Source: Paenibacillus_F chitinolyticus_A (GTDB taxonomy: Bacteria; Bacillota; Bacilli; Paenibacillales; NBRC-103111). Taken from it: a stretch of 64,000 nt of DNA. The stretch spans positions 4,650,001 through 4,714,000 of the forward strand of contig NZ_CP173427.1 of NCBI RefSeq assembly GCF_045038035.1, written 5' to 3'. The position numbers and the translations under genes are program-made. The notes beneath the pieces are model-generated. The model was not told where the DNA came from. It did no database searches and worked only from the letters and a program-made list of their open reading frames with translations. Position 1 is the first letter of the stretch. Every line of letters begins with the position of its first letter. This document shows, piece by piece, positions 35,728 through 44,052 of the stretch.

Positions 35728-36123
35728 TTATTTCATAAGCTTGTTGACGGTAACGAGCAGTTCGTCGATCACATCCGTATCGCCTTCCTGTATCCGCTCG
35801 ATCACACAGCTTTTCATATGCCCTTCCAGCAGCAGTTTGCCCACGCTGTTCAAGGCGGACTGCACAGCGGCAATCTGGTTGAGCACATCGTCGCAGTACG
35901 TGTCTTTCTCGATCATGCCTTTAACGCCACGGATCTGGCCTTCGATCCGGTTCAGCCTGGAAATCAAGTTATTCTTCACCTTGTCGCTGTGATGGCTTCT
36001 TCTTTCCGTATCTTCGTCGCGCGTATCTGTATGGCAGGAAGTTCCGGTATCTGCCGCATCAAGCGGAGCGATGCCCGTTTCGCCTGCGGTGCTGCCGTTA
36101 TCCTTTTCGGAATGGAGTACCAT
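35728..36123 (-). CDS. csoR: Copper-sensing repressor CsoR
   Basis: 131 residues; the last 85 form the all-helical CsoR/RcnR domain. Copper ligands are seen: the Cys of KDTYCDDVLNQIAA, then His and Cys in LLEGHMKSCV. The N-terminal 45 residues are a variable, charged extension with extra His/Cys. The ATG at 36121-36123 is used; GGAGG lies 9 bases before it. A GC-rich palindrome 32 bases upstream fits a CsoR operator, implying self-regulation with copZ. Confidence 0.93.
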   Translation of the reverse strand: MVLHSEKDNGSTAGETGIAPLDAADTGTSCHTDTRDEDTERRSHHSDKVKNNLISRLNRIEGQIRGVKGMIEKDTYCDDVLNQIAAVQSALNSVGKLLLEGHMKSCVIERIQEGDTDVIDELLVTVNKLMK

Positions 36124-36154
36124 CTTGTTCAACCTCCCTCATAAACAGCATAAC

Positions 36155-36171
36155 ATACCCCATGGGGGTAT
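36155..36171. promoter_or_regulatory. CsoR-type operator
   Basis: ATACCCCATGGGGGTAT matches the known CsoR operator style of a TACCCC/GGGGTA inverted repeat. It lies 31 bases upstream of csoR. Confidence 0.8.
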
Positions 36172-36304
36172 TTCAACAACCTTTAAACTGAATTTTTTTC
36201 TCGTCATTCATAAAAATTCGGGCTTGTTAAAATCTTCTGAATTGGTTACTATAAAATAACATATGAATATTTGCTCATATATTAATTTTAGGAGGGATAA
36301 CGAT

Positions 36305-37297
36305 ATGAGCAGCTCAAAAAAACGGAAAGCGGCCGGTGCCGCAAACGGCTCAATTCACCGGCACGATCACGGGCATTCCCACGACCATTCACACGATCAC
36401 GAACATGGCGGAATCGGGCATCATCACGGCCCCAGCAGCAAAAAGGGGCTGTTTATCGCTTTTCTCATCACAACGGGCATTATGGTGCTGGAATTCGCCG
36501 GCGGTCTGCTGACGAACAGTCTGGCCCTGCTGTCGGATTCCGGGCATATGCTGAGCGATGCGGCGTCTCTGCTGCTCAGTCTGGCCGCCATGTGGTTTGC
36601 GGCCCGTCCCGCCTCTCCCAGAAGAACGTACGGCTTCTACCGCGTGGAGATTTTAACGGCCATGCTGAACGGCGTCACCCTCGTCGTCCTCTCCATCCTT
36701 ATCATCCGGGAGGCCTTCGAACGCTTTGCGCACCCGCCTGCAATCGCGAGCGGCACGATGACGCTTATCGCCGTCGTCGGCCTCGCCGCCAACCTCGTCA
36801 GCGCCTGGTTTCTGACCCGGATGGGCGGCGCCAAAGACAACCTCAACGTCAGAAGCGCCTATCTGCACGTGCTCGGGGATGCGCTCGGCTCCGTAGGGGC
36901 GATAGCCGCCGGTCTTCTGATGCAGGCGTTCCAGTGGTATCAGGCGGACCCGATTATCTCCGTCCTGGTCTCGCTGCTCATTCTGCGCAGCGCCTGGGGC
37001 GTGTTGAAATCCGCCACGCATATCCTGCTCGAAGGAGTCCCCTCGCGCCTCGACGCCGACGATGTCCGCAGTACCCTGCTGCGTATTCCCGGCGTCCGCG
37101 ACATCCATGATCTTCACATCTGGACGATCACGTCCGGCATGGATTCTTTCAGCTGTCATCTGCTCATCGACGATGAAGCCGACAGCCGGGAGGTTCTCCA
37201 GCAGGCCGTCACCTGTATGGAGAACGAGTATAAGATCCGGCATGCCACCATTCAGGTGGAGACCCGCCATCTGAAGCATGCGGAGTTCAGCATCTAA
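36305..37297 (+). CDS. Cation diffusion facilitator (Zn/Co/Cd exporter), CzcD-like
   Basis: 330 residues. A His/Asp-rich cytosolic N-terminus (residues about 17-40, HDHGHSHDHSHDHEHGG) precedes six helices. Metal-site motifs HMLSD (helix 2) and HVLGD (helix 5) give the HxxxD pairs of CDF proteins. A C-terminal ferredoxin-like domain ends at residue 330. It exports divalent cations, probably Zn2+, by proton antiport. The ATG at 36305 follows AGGAGGG; an upstream in-frame ATG has no site. It is divergent from csoR and may respond to other metals. Confidence 0.94.
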   Translation: MSSSKKRKAAGAANGSIHRHDHGHSHDHSHDHEHGGIGHHHGPSSKKGLFIAFLITTGIMVLEFAGGLLTNSLALLSDSGHMLSDAASLLLSLAAMWFAARPASPRRTYGFYRVEILTAMLNGVTLVVLSILIIREAFERFAHPPAIASGTMTLIAVVGLAANLVSAWFLTRMGGAKDNLNVRSAYLHVLGDALGSVGAIAAGLLMQAFQWYQADPIISVLVSLLILRSAWGVLKSATHILLEGVPSRLDADDVRSTLLRIPGVRDIHDLHIWTITSGMDSFSCHLLIDDEADSREVLQQAVTCMENEYKIRHATIQVETRHLKHAEFSI

Positions 37298-37431
37298 GAA
37301 CCGCACCGTTTATCCCGGCCGCCTGCTCACCGGCATGTTCGCATCTCTCTGCACGCGATGCGCGGATTCGGCGCAGCCTTGCGGGAAAGCCGCTGTCCAG
37401 CGTGTCCGCAAGCTGCATTACGGTCTAAATG

Positions 37432-37463
37432 AAAAGCCCGCGGCATAATGCGCGGGCTTTTTT
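37432..37463. terminator. Bidirectional terminator
   Basis: AAAAGCCCGCG and CGCGGGCTTT with T runs on both sides. It closes the CDF gene and the convergent 41-residue gene. Confidence 0.88.
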
Positions 37464-37526
37464 GCATTGCCGCCAGGAGGCCGGATTGCTCGGGAGATGT
37501 CCGCCGGGCGGACAGAACCTTTTTTC

Positions 37527-37652
37527 CTAATCCTCTATTCCCTGATGAGTTTCGGCGGCAATTTCTTTCAGCGAGCGGATTTTCCCGTGGGGATTCTGTC
37601 TTTGCTTGCGGCTTTTGGCCAAGCTTTCCTTCCGGTTTTTCGATTGGGTCAT
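37527..37652 (-). CDS. Small basic protein, 41 residues
   Basis: An ATG at 37650-37652 follows AAGGAG with a 9-base spacer. The protein is strongly basic (RKESLAKSRKQRQNPHGK) with an acidic end (GIED). It ends before a terminator with T runs on this strand. I do not recognise the family; short Lys/Arg/Gln-rich proteins of this size are common in Bacillales and may bind nucleic acid. The small size makes function uncertain, but ribosome site, frame and terminator agree. Confidence 0.6.
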   Translation of the reverse strand: MTQSKNRKESLAKSRKQRQNPHGKIRSLKEIAAETHQGIED

Positions 37653-37930
37653 GAAACGACACTCCTTTTCGTAAAGGGGTACGGTTCGTCGACGAGTCGA
37701 TTCTCCGCTCTGCCTCCCTAGTTTTCGCCCGGGGAAGGCCGCTCTATTCGGCCGATTTACTTTTAGATCCGTTTCCGGACGCGTCCACTTGCAAACTTTG
37801 ATTTTCTTTGTTCACGTTTTCAGGCTCCGGTCTCCGCCCCCGGATAAAAAACAGCTTGAAGCTCGAACTGGAACGATTTAGGATATAAGAATAGGAACAG
37901 AACCCCCTTGGGAAAGGAAATCCGGATGAC

Positions 37931-38722
37931 ATGTATTCCGTTGGCGAACTTGCGCGTAAAGCGAACATAACGGTACGCACCCTGCACCATTACGATCAGA
38001 TCGGGCTGCTGAAGCCCTCCGGCTCCACGGAAGGCGGCCACCGGCTTTACTCCGACGAGGATGTTATGCGGCTGGAACAGATTTCGATTCTCAAAAAAAT
38101 GGGACTCGGGTTAAAAGCCGTCCGCGAGATGCTCGACAGCTACGGAACCGACTGGCTCTCCTGCCTGGAAGATCAGCTGCGAATGGTTCAGCGCGAGAAA
38201 GAGAAACTCGAAGAACTGGAAGGCATGCTCCGCGTTACGATCCATTCCGTCCAAATAGAAGGCACCCTGAACTGGAACACCATGTTCCAAATGATCCGGC
38301 TCAGTCAAAAAGATCCCGCGGCCAAGCAGCGCTTCATCCGGGAGCATTTCACGGCCGAAGAGCGGAAGCTTCTTCACAAGCTGCCTAATCTGAACAAAGA
38401 CGACCCCCTCACAGTGCGCTGGACAGAAGAAGTTGCACAGGCCAGGGCCGTCATGCACGAAGATCCGGCTTCTCCGGCCGCCCAGGAAGTGGCTGCACGG
38501 ATCACGACGCTGGCCTTGGAGGCTTTTGCCGGCAATGAGGCTCTGATGAACAAGTACTGGGAGCTTCACGGCGCGGAGGGAAATCCGATGAACCTGTACC
38601 CGTTCGAACCCGAGCTGCTGGAGTTTCTTAGCGCGGCGTTTGAGTATTACGACCGCAATCAGACGGTACACCAAGCTCCAGCCGCCCCAAGCCTTCCGGC
38701 GGCAGAAATAGGCCGGAACTAA
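37931..38722 (+). CDS. MerR-family regulator with TipAS-like domain
   Basis: 263 residues. The MerR winged HTH (MYSVGELARKANITVRTLHHYDQIGLL, read at 37931-38011) is followed by a coiled coil (about 75-105) and a TipAS-like helical domain (about 130-250). TipAS proteins bind hydrophobic antibiotics or peptides and activate export genes. A region just upstream (37855-37890) has TTGAAG with a long spacer to a TATA-like -10, as in MerR-type promoters, suggesting self-activation; this is weak. AAAGGAAA about 14 bases from the ATG is a poor ribosome site. Confidence 0.88.
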   Translation: MYSVGELARKANITVRTLHHYDQIGLLKPSGSTEGGHRLYSDEDVMRLEQISILKKMGLGLKAVREMLDSYGTDWLSCLEDQLRMVQREKEKLEELEGMLRVTIHSVQIEGTLNWNTMFQMIRLSQKDPAAKQRFIREHFTAEERKLLHKLPNLNKDDPLTVRWTEEVAQARAVMHEDPASPAAQEVAARITTLALEAFAGNEALMNKYWELHGAEGNPMNLYPFEPELLEFLSAAFEYYDRNQTVHQAPAAPSLPAAEIGRN

Positions 38723-38817
38723 AGAAGTAAGGGACGTGGGAGCGATCCATACCACGAACCAAGCAAACTACCGAGCAACGAACTAAACAGGTATCGGCCT
38801 GATGATGGAGGTTTCGC

Positions 38818-39906
38818 GTGTCTTTTTTTAAATGGTTTTTTACTAGTATGAAATCACAGCCTGTGCAAACACAGCCAAAAACGCCGCCCGTCCAGTTGTT
38901 TTCCTCGTTCGCTCCGTATGGGCTCGGTGTTCTGGAGAACGACAGCCTCAAACCGGTAGAAGCCCGCTTCGATGAGGTTTTCGCAAAGCACGCCAAGTAT
39001 TGGGACCATGTAAAAGCGCGCGTGCTGAAGGAGCACCCGGACATTTCGGAAACCGAGTATTCCTGGATTTTCCTGGAGTTCAAACGCTTTCTGGCGATCA
39101 ACATTTATTTGAATAATGTAGGCATGTACAGCACGTCCGTGGATGAAATCTGGCACGAAGCTTTGATGTTCACCCGCGATTATCAGGAGTTCTGCAGAGA
39201 TCTTCTGGGGGAAATGATTCACCATTCACCGCATGTCGGCGATGCGCTTCAACCGGGCGAGCACGATAGAGCCCTCTTCGAGCTTGTTTACTCCCTTGTG
39301 TTCCGCTTCTACCCGGAAAACGAGCAAATGCTCGGGAAGTTCGGGCAGCGCAAACTTTCCCCTGAATTTGTCGCATATGCCCGCGCTTTTGACTGGAATC
39401 GTATCCGGCGGGATTATTTCAAGCCGAATACGATCGGTATTTATGAAGATGCTGTTCAGGAGTTGGTGCACCACCTTTTCAACGGCATCCAGAATGCCCC
39501 GCCGGCCGCTGCAGCCGGAAATTCCCGCAGGATGTCTTCGGCCGGGAGAACGCAGGCCTCTTCGTTTAACGCCAACGACGTCTCCGGCGCGGGTTACGGC
39601 GCCCTCAGCGCCCTGCTATTCTACTCCATCCTGAACGGGGGCGACGATCGTGAGGGAAGCGGCGGGAACGGGTCCGGCGATTCGGACTGCAGCAGCTCGA
39701 ACTGCAGCTCTTCGGACTGCGGCGGCTCGTCCGACGGCAATTCGTCCGGCAGCGGCTCTTCGTGCAGCGGTTCGTCTTCGTGCAGCAGCTCGTCTTCATG
39801 CAGCAGCTCGTCTTCATGCAGCAGCTCGTCTTCGTGCAGCAGTTCGTCTTCATGCAGCAGTTCGTCTTCGTGCAGCAGCTCGTCTTCATGCAGCAGCAGC
39901 TCCTGA
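38818..39906 (+). CDS. GRDP-like protein with C-terminal Cys-Ser repeats
   Basis: 362 residues starting with GTG behind GGAGG (6-base spacer). Residues about 85-170 resemble bacterial glycine-rich-domain (GRDP-like) proteins: a helical core with DEIWHEALMFTRDYQEFC and IHHSPH, His pairs that could bind metal. Normally the tail of such proteins is Gly-rich. Here, after an Ala/Ser linker (about 225-275), the last 75 residues are Ser/Cys-rich and end in seven six-residue units, CSSSSS with a CSGSSS first copy. No signal peptide or membrane helix. The gene next door, 88 bases downstream, is cyclase-like. Function unknown; the Cys array could bind metal or cross-link. Confidence 0.8.
   Translation: MSFFKWFFTSMKSQPVQTQPKTPPVQLFSSFAPYGLGVLENDSLKPVEARFDEVFAKHAKYWDHVKARVLKEHPDISETEYSWIFLEFKRFLAINIYLNNVGMYSTSVDEIWHEALMFTRDYQEFCRDLLGEMIHHSPHVGDALQPGEHDRALFELVYSLVFRFYPENEQMLGKFGQRKLSPEFVAYARAFDWNRIRRDYFKPNTIGIYEDAVQELVHHLFNGIQNAPPAAAAGNSRRMSSAGRTQASSFNANDVSGAGYGALSALLFYSILNGGDDREGSGGNGSGDSDCSSSNCSSSDCGGSSDGNSSGSGSSCSGSSSCSSSSSCSSSSSCSSSSSCSSSSSCSSSSSCSSSSSCSSSS
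39763..39888 (+). repeat. 18-base tandem repeat, seven units
   Basis: Units TGCAGCAGCTCGTCTTCA with only third-position or single-base changes, starting at 39763 (variant), 39781, 39799, 39817, 39835, 39853 and 39871, then a partial unit into the stop. The near-identity at DNA level suggests recent slippage expansion. Confidence 0.9.
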
Positions 39907-39912
39907 TTCAAC

Positions 39913-39930
39913 CGGCTGAGCCGTTTTTTT
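39913..39930 (+). terminator. Weak terminator or attenuator
   Basis: A short CGGC-TGA-GCCG stem (39913-39923) followed by seven T. The stem is only 4-5 pairs, so read-through into the cyclase-like gene is likely. Confidence 0.5.
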
Positions 39931-39993
39931 GCGGGAAACGTTTGTAAGGAGAGCGAATTCACAAGGCATTTTTTAGAGCGGGAGGCATGGGAA

Positions 39994-40728
39994 TTGAAAA
40001 CGATCGAGGACAGTTACGTGGCGTTCCTGGACATTCTCGGCTTTAAAGATCTGGTGGATAAGAACAGTCACCTCGATCTGCAAACCATCTTTTCTAACGA
40101 CATTATGCACAACATCAACCGGACGAAAAAAATGATGGACGATGTAAACTCCGAGCTCGGCATGCCGAGCGCCATTCAAGTGCTGTCGGTGTCCGACAGC
40201 ATCATCATGTGGACGGAAGGAACCTCGCCCGTCCAGTTCGTGAACATCGTGAACGCGGCTTTCAGCGCCCTGCTGTTCTTTATGCAGCGGGGCGCTCCGC
40301 TCAGAGGCGCGATTTCCAAAGGTCCCGTCACCGTTCACGAATCGGAGAATCAGAAAAACATTTTCGGCAAAGGAATCACAAATGCGTACAACCTCGAAAA
40401 CATCCAGCAATGGTCCGGGGCCGTTATAGATGAAATTTGTCTCACGGAAGAAATCGTCGCAAGCAGGGAATATAAGATTCTGAGGCGCAAACATATTCTG
40501 GTGGAATACCTCGTTCCGTTCAAAACCGGCCCTGTGGAATATAGGCATGCCATTAACTGGGCCGGTTTGGACGGGAGAATATTTTACGGCGATTACGAAG
40601 CCATTGAGAAGCAGTTCGCCCGCCACAACAAAAGCATCGACGACTGGTCCGTCAAACAGAAAATCGACCATACCGCCGCTTTTGCGCGGTTCGTGCAGAC
40701 GCTGCCTAAAGACGGTATCACAGGGTAA
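39994..40728 (+). CDS. Nucleotidyl-cyclase-like protein (class III fold)
   Basis: 244 residues starting with TTG, 8 bases after GGGAGG; an out-of-frame ATG lies in between. The pattern fits a class III cyclase fold: YVAFLDILGF (first metal Asp), VSDSIIMW (second Asp, after a helix), RGAPLRGAISKGPV, then IFGKGITNAYNLEN, the equivalent of the segment carrying the transition-state residues. The usual Arg of AARLE is not present, so activity or specificity may differ. No membrane helix. It follows the Cys-Ser repeat protein by 88 bases and overlaps the convergent YhhN gene by 11 bases. It might make or sense a cyclic nucleotide; this is inference. Confidence 0.7.
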   Translation: MKTIEDSYVAFLDILGFKDLVDKNSHLDLQTIFSNDIMHNINRTKKMMDDVNSELGMPSAIQVLSVSDSIIMWTEGTSPVQFVNIVNAAFSALLFFMQRGAPLRGAISKGPVTVHESENQKNIFGKGITNAYNLENIQQWSGAVIDEICLTEEIVASREYKILRRKHILVEYLVPFKTGPVEYRHAINWAGLDGRIFYGDYEAIEKQFARHNKSIDDWSVKQKIDHTAAFARFVQTLPKDGITG

Positions 40729-41416
40729 ACGCGTATACGATGCACATCTGAGCCGCCACGTATGTCAGCCAGACCCAGTATCCCTGATGCCGGAGCGACC
40801 TGCCGCCGATGGATACGGCCCCGATGATCGTGTCCGATACGACGAAGAGCAGCCCGCCGGCAGCCGTCAGCCAGAGCGCCCCGCCAAGGGACCAGGCCAT
40901 TGCGGCCGCAGCCGACGCCATGGCCCCGACCCACAACCCGTAGACGAGCGAGCCGGTGTTGAACAGGCGCGGAGCGTCGGGATTGCGGATCAGGAGCAGC
41001 CAGGCGGCGATCAGCACCAGGCCGTAGAACACGGCAGCGACAGCCAGCCCCGCGTTCATCAGGTCAAGGCCCTCACGGTGCAGGGCGGCCGCGAACGCCG
41101 CGATATAGAAGACGTGCGCCACGGCAAACGTCAGCATTCCCCCGATCATCGGATGCCTCCAGGGAATGATCCCGGCCATGGACAAATCGCCGATGAACGA
41201 CCAGGCCATCCCCCAGAAAATCCATTCTTTGAAGGAGGAGGCCGGATCGTCCCGCCACAAGGCAAATGCCGCTGCCGTAAGCGTCAGACTGATCAGCATC
41301 CTCACCCACAAAGGAAGCCGGACTTCCGTGCTTTTACGCCGGGCGTCCGTAATTCCAAGACCGGTACCGGCGGCAAACAAGATCACTTGAACGGCCCAAA
41401 GCCATCCCATCATCAT
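40718..41416 (-). CDS. YhhN-family membrane protein (TMEM86-like)
   Basis: 232 residues, about eight short helices. Family marks are GMAWSFIGDLSM and VSDTIIGA, each with a conserved Asp, and PLWVRMLISL near the start. The animal homologue TMEM86B is a lysoplasmalogenase, and bacterial YhhN is mostly untested. The ATG follows GGAGGGAG. Its stop overlaps the end of the cyclase-like gene on the other strand. Confidence 0.9.
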   Translation of the reverse strand: MMMGWLWAVQVILFAAGTGLGITDARRKSTEVRLPLWVRMLISLTLTAAAFALWRDDPASSFKEWIFWGMAWSFIGDLSMAGIIPWRHPMIGGMLTFAVAHVFYIAAFAAALHREGLDLMNAGLAVAAVFYGLVLIAAWLLLIRNPDAPRLFNTGSLVYGLWVGAMASAAAAMAWSLGGALWLTAAGGLLFVVSDTIIGAVSIGGRSLRHQGYWVWLTYVAAQMCIVYAFTL

Positions 41417-41641
41417 TTCTCCCTCCTCCCGTGCACCCCGTGCACGCCTGTGCTGTTGCCTATTCTTACCCCGCGCGTCCCCCGAGCAATCCGGCTCTTA
41501 ATGATCCCGCGCTTAAATTTACACGCTTCGTTTGCCCGGTTCCACGGGGAACCGGCCAAGTCCGCACGTTTTATACACGTTATGCACGCTCTCCGTTTCT
41601 TATCCTGCATTTTCATTTCTCCTTGCTGCACAGACGCCATA

Positions 41642-41669
41642 CAAAAAAGACGACCGGAGCCCGGCCGTC
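41642..41669 (-). terminator. Terminator of the MATE/DUF817 operon
   Basis: Minus-strand stem GACGGCCGG/CCGGTCGTC followed by TTTTTTGT, right after the MATE stop. Confidence 0.85.
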
Positions 41670-41672
41670 CTT

Positions 41673-43016
41673 TCAGCGGCCCTCGGCCTCTTTAATCCGC
41701 ACCGCAGCCCAGTCCGTCCGGTAGAACCGGTACATGACGGCAAGGCCGAAGGCGGCGATAAACGCATACAGCGAAATCCACGCGCCGGCCGAACCGAATC
41801 CCCACACAAAGGTGAGCAAATACGCGAGCGGCACGAAAAAGACCCAGCTGAGCACAAGCGAAGTTCCCAGCAGAAAGGTCGTATCTCCGATTCCCCGCAG
41901 GCCGCCCGCGTAGAAATTCAGGAGACCGTCAAACAGCTGCAAAAACGCGGAAATCCGGATGAGATCGGCGGCAAGCGCGTAAACCTCCGGGTCCTGGGAA
42001 TACAGCCTCGCGATCGGAACCGCGAAAACGAATTCCACCGCACCCAGGACCAGCAGGCAGATGCTGCCGAGCACCGCCGTGTCGGTGCCGTACCGGCGGG
42101 CCAGGTCGGGCCGGTGCTTACCGACCTCGCGTCCGACGAGGATCGTCGCCGTAGAGGCGAAGGCGAAAGCCGGCATGAAGCCGAGCGCCATCACGTTCAG
42201 GGCAATCTCGTTGGCGGCCAGCGCCTCCGTCCCCAGGCGGGTCACGAACATCGTGAAGACGAACATCGCCAGGCTCATCGCGAATTCCTGCATGCCGAGC
42301 TTCCCGCTTTCGCCGGCGATCAGACGCGCTTCCCTGCGGTCCAGCTTGACCCGGGTGCGGGTCCGGTATTTATCATGCAGCCGGAAAAACACGATATACA
42401 CCGAGCCGATACTGCAGATGGCTTCCCCGATCAGAACGGCCAGTCCCGCGCCCGGGAGCCCCAGTTCGGGAAATCCGAGACGGCCGTACGTCAACCCGTA
42501 GGTGAACACAATCATCGCCGCATTCCCCAGAATCGTCAGAGCCATAGGAGACCGGGTATCTCCGATTCCCCTCAGAAATCCGAAAAGGACAAAGTTCAGC
42601 ACGGAAAACGCCATCGCATAAAACCGGAGCTCCAGATATTCCTTCCCTGCGGCAACCAGTTCTTCGGAGCTTCCCATCAGCCGCAGAATCCCTTCGCTTC
42701 CGAACCACCCCGCAGCCAGGATGACGGCAATGAGAGCCAGGCAAAGATAAAGCGCGATGTATGTGCGCTCCACGCCTTTCTTCATATCGCCGGCCCCGAA
42801 ATTTTGAGCCACAAGATAATTCACCGTGTGACCGATTCCCGAGCAGGCGGCCCAGGCGTTATACATAATAATGTTGCAAATTCCTACCGCCGCGATGACG
42901 AGGGCTCCCATCGGGCCCACCATCATCAAATTAATCGTACCCGTCAGCGTCGCCGCCGCGAACGACACGATTGACGGAACCGCAAGCCGCAAAATCATTC
43001 CCCAATTTGTAAACAT
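41673..43016 (-). CDS. MATE-family multidrug or metabolite exporter
   Basis: 447 residues and twelve predicted helices in two similar halves. Typical pieces are INLMMVGPMGALVIAAVG in helix 1-2 and the repeated FGFLRGIGDTRSPM / YAGGLRGIGDTTF, one per half. These export cationic drugs or metabolites with Na+ or H+. The ATG follows GGAGGAG and lies 3 bases after the DUF817 stop, so they are co-translated. Confidence 0.93.
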   Translation of the reverse strand: MFTNWGMILRLAVPSIVSFAAATLTGTINLMMVGPMGALVIAAVGICNIIMYNAWAACSGIGHTVNYLVAQNFGAGDMKKGVERTYIALYLCLALIAVILAAGWFGSEGILRLMGSSEELVAAGKEYLELRFYAMAFSVLNFVLFGFLRGIGDTRSPMALTILGNAAMIVFTYGLTYGRLGFPELGLPGAGLAVLIGEAICSIGSVYIVFFRLHDKYRTRTRVKLDRREARLIAGESGKLGMQEFAMSLAMFVFTMFVTRLGTEALAANEIALNVMALGFMPAFAFASTATILVGREVGKHRPDLARRYGTDTAVLGSICLLVLGAVEFVFAVPIARLYSQDPEVYALAADLIRISAFLQLFDGLLNFYAGGLRGIGDTTFLLGTSLVLSWVFFVPLAYLLTFVWGFGSAGAWISLYAFIAAFGLAVMYRFYRTDWAAVRIKEAEGR

Positions 43017-43019
43017 AGA

Positions 43020-43835
43020 CTACTCCTCCGGAACCGCCGCCGGTACCATCCTTCCGTCCGGGTTGCTTTCCGATTGTTTGACCCGCTTAAGCTGCGCGAC
43101 AATCAGAAAACTCACGATGACAAGCAGGAACCACGAGCTCATTTTGCCGAAAGAGACAAGCTGCCAGCTTTCCCTCTGATTCGGATACTGCCAAGCCCCC
43201 AGGAAGGTTGCGATATTTTCCGCCAGCCAAATAAAAAAGCCGATAAGAAAAAAAGAAAGGACGAGCGGCATCCGGTACGTTTTCCTGCCGACGGTAAACA
43301 GGACCGCAGTCCGGAAAAAAAGCACGAACAGCAGCACGGTCAGCGCCCAGCGCAAATCCCAGATATAATGGTGGGTCATAAAATTCAGATAGATCGCGGC
43401 TCCGAGCGGGACCGTAAACCAAGGCGAAGGCCAGCGGGTCAGCTCCACATGCAATCTCCGCCAGGATTGGCACAAATAACTCGCCACACTCGCGTACATA
43501 AACCCGCTGTAAAGCGGCACGCCCCATACTTTCGTCCAGGCTTCCTCCGGATACGACCAGGAGCCCATATTCACCTTATAAATCTCCAGCGCCAGCCCGA
43601 TCAGATGGAACAGACAGATCACTTTCACTTCATCCCTTGTTTCAAGCCCCGTCCGGACCATCGCCCATTGAATCAGCAGACAAATGACCAGCATAAGGTC
43701 ATACATGTGGGGGACGTTTGCCGTCTTCAGAACAGCCAGACTGATAAAAATAAGAACGGGAAACAGACACGAAAGAGCTTCCAGCCAGCCGAAAAGCAGC
43801 AGCTGCCGAATCCCATGACGTACGGATCGAATCAT
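43020..43835 (-). CDS. DUF817-family membrane protein
   Basis: 271 residues with about eight helices. Conserved pieces of the family are EIYKVNMGSWSYPEEA, GVPLYSGFMYASVASY and FLGAWQYPNQ. The function of the family is not known. The ATG follows GGGAGGG. First gene of a two-gene operon with the MATE exporter. A TTCCGGGC/GCCCGGAA inverted repeat lies at 43864-43889 in its leader, without a T run. Confidence 0.9.
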   Translation of the reverse strand: MIRSVRHGIRQLLLFGWLEALSCLFPVLIFISLAVLKTANVPHMYDLMLVICLLIQWAMVRTGLETRDEVKVICLFHLIGLALEIYKVNMGSWSYPEEAWTKVWGVPLYSGFMYASVASYLCQSWRRLHVELTRWPSPWFTVPLGAAIYLNFMTHHYIWDLRWALTVLLFVLFFRTAVLFTVGRKTYRMPLVLSFFLIGFFIWLAENIATFLGAWQYPNQRESWQLVSFGKMSSWFLLVIVSFLIVAQLKRVKQSESNPDGRMVPAAVPEE

Positions 43836-44052
43836 GGGAAACCCTCCCTTCAGCTTTCGGAGGTTCCGGGCGTCCTCGCATGCCCGGAATCCATTCCTCT
43901 GCTAGTTTAGCACAAGTTTTCCAAACAGGGAGAAAAGAAAGCCGGAAAAAATCCCTCAACTATTTGCGCCGCGGGTATTGACAGAACCTTTTTTTGAAGG
44001 AAAAATGAGGGTGCAGAGCTGTCAAACCGAACCCACTTAAAGGCGGTGCACG

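Noticed and set aside
37744..37813. Very short GTG frame (23 codons, minus strand) upstream of the MerR gene
   Set aside because: A weak GGAG precedes it and the end is Ser/Lys-rich, but length and support are too low.
39621..39962. Minus-strand frame of LLHEDE repeats opposite the Cys-Ser array
   Set aside because: It is the antisense reading of an 18-base repeat and has no ribosome site.
39994..40728. Pycsar anti-phage system
   Set aside because: The cyclase-like gene lacks an adjacent effector with cyclic-nucleotide-binding, TIR or membrane domain, so only the cyclase-like fold is claimed.
41413..41640. 75-codon minus-strand frame ending at the YhhN start
   Set aside because: It has an AAGGAG-like site, but the content looks random, so I leave it out. 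A short real leader peptide is not excluded.
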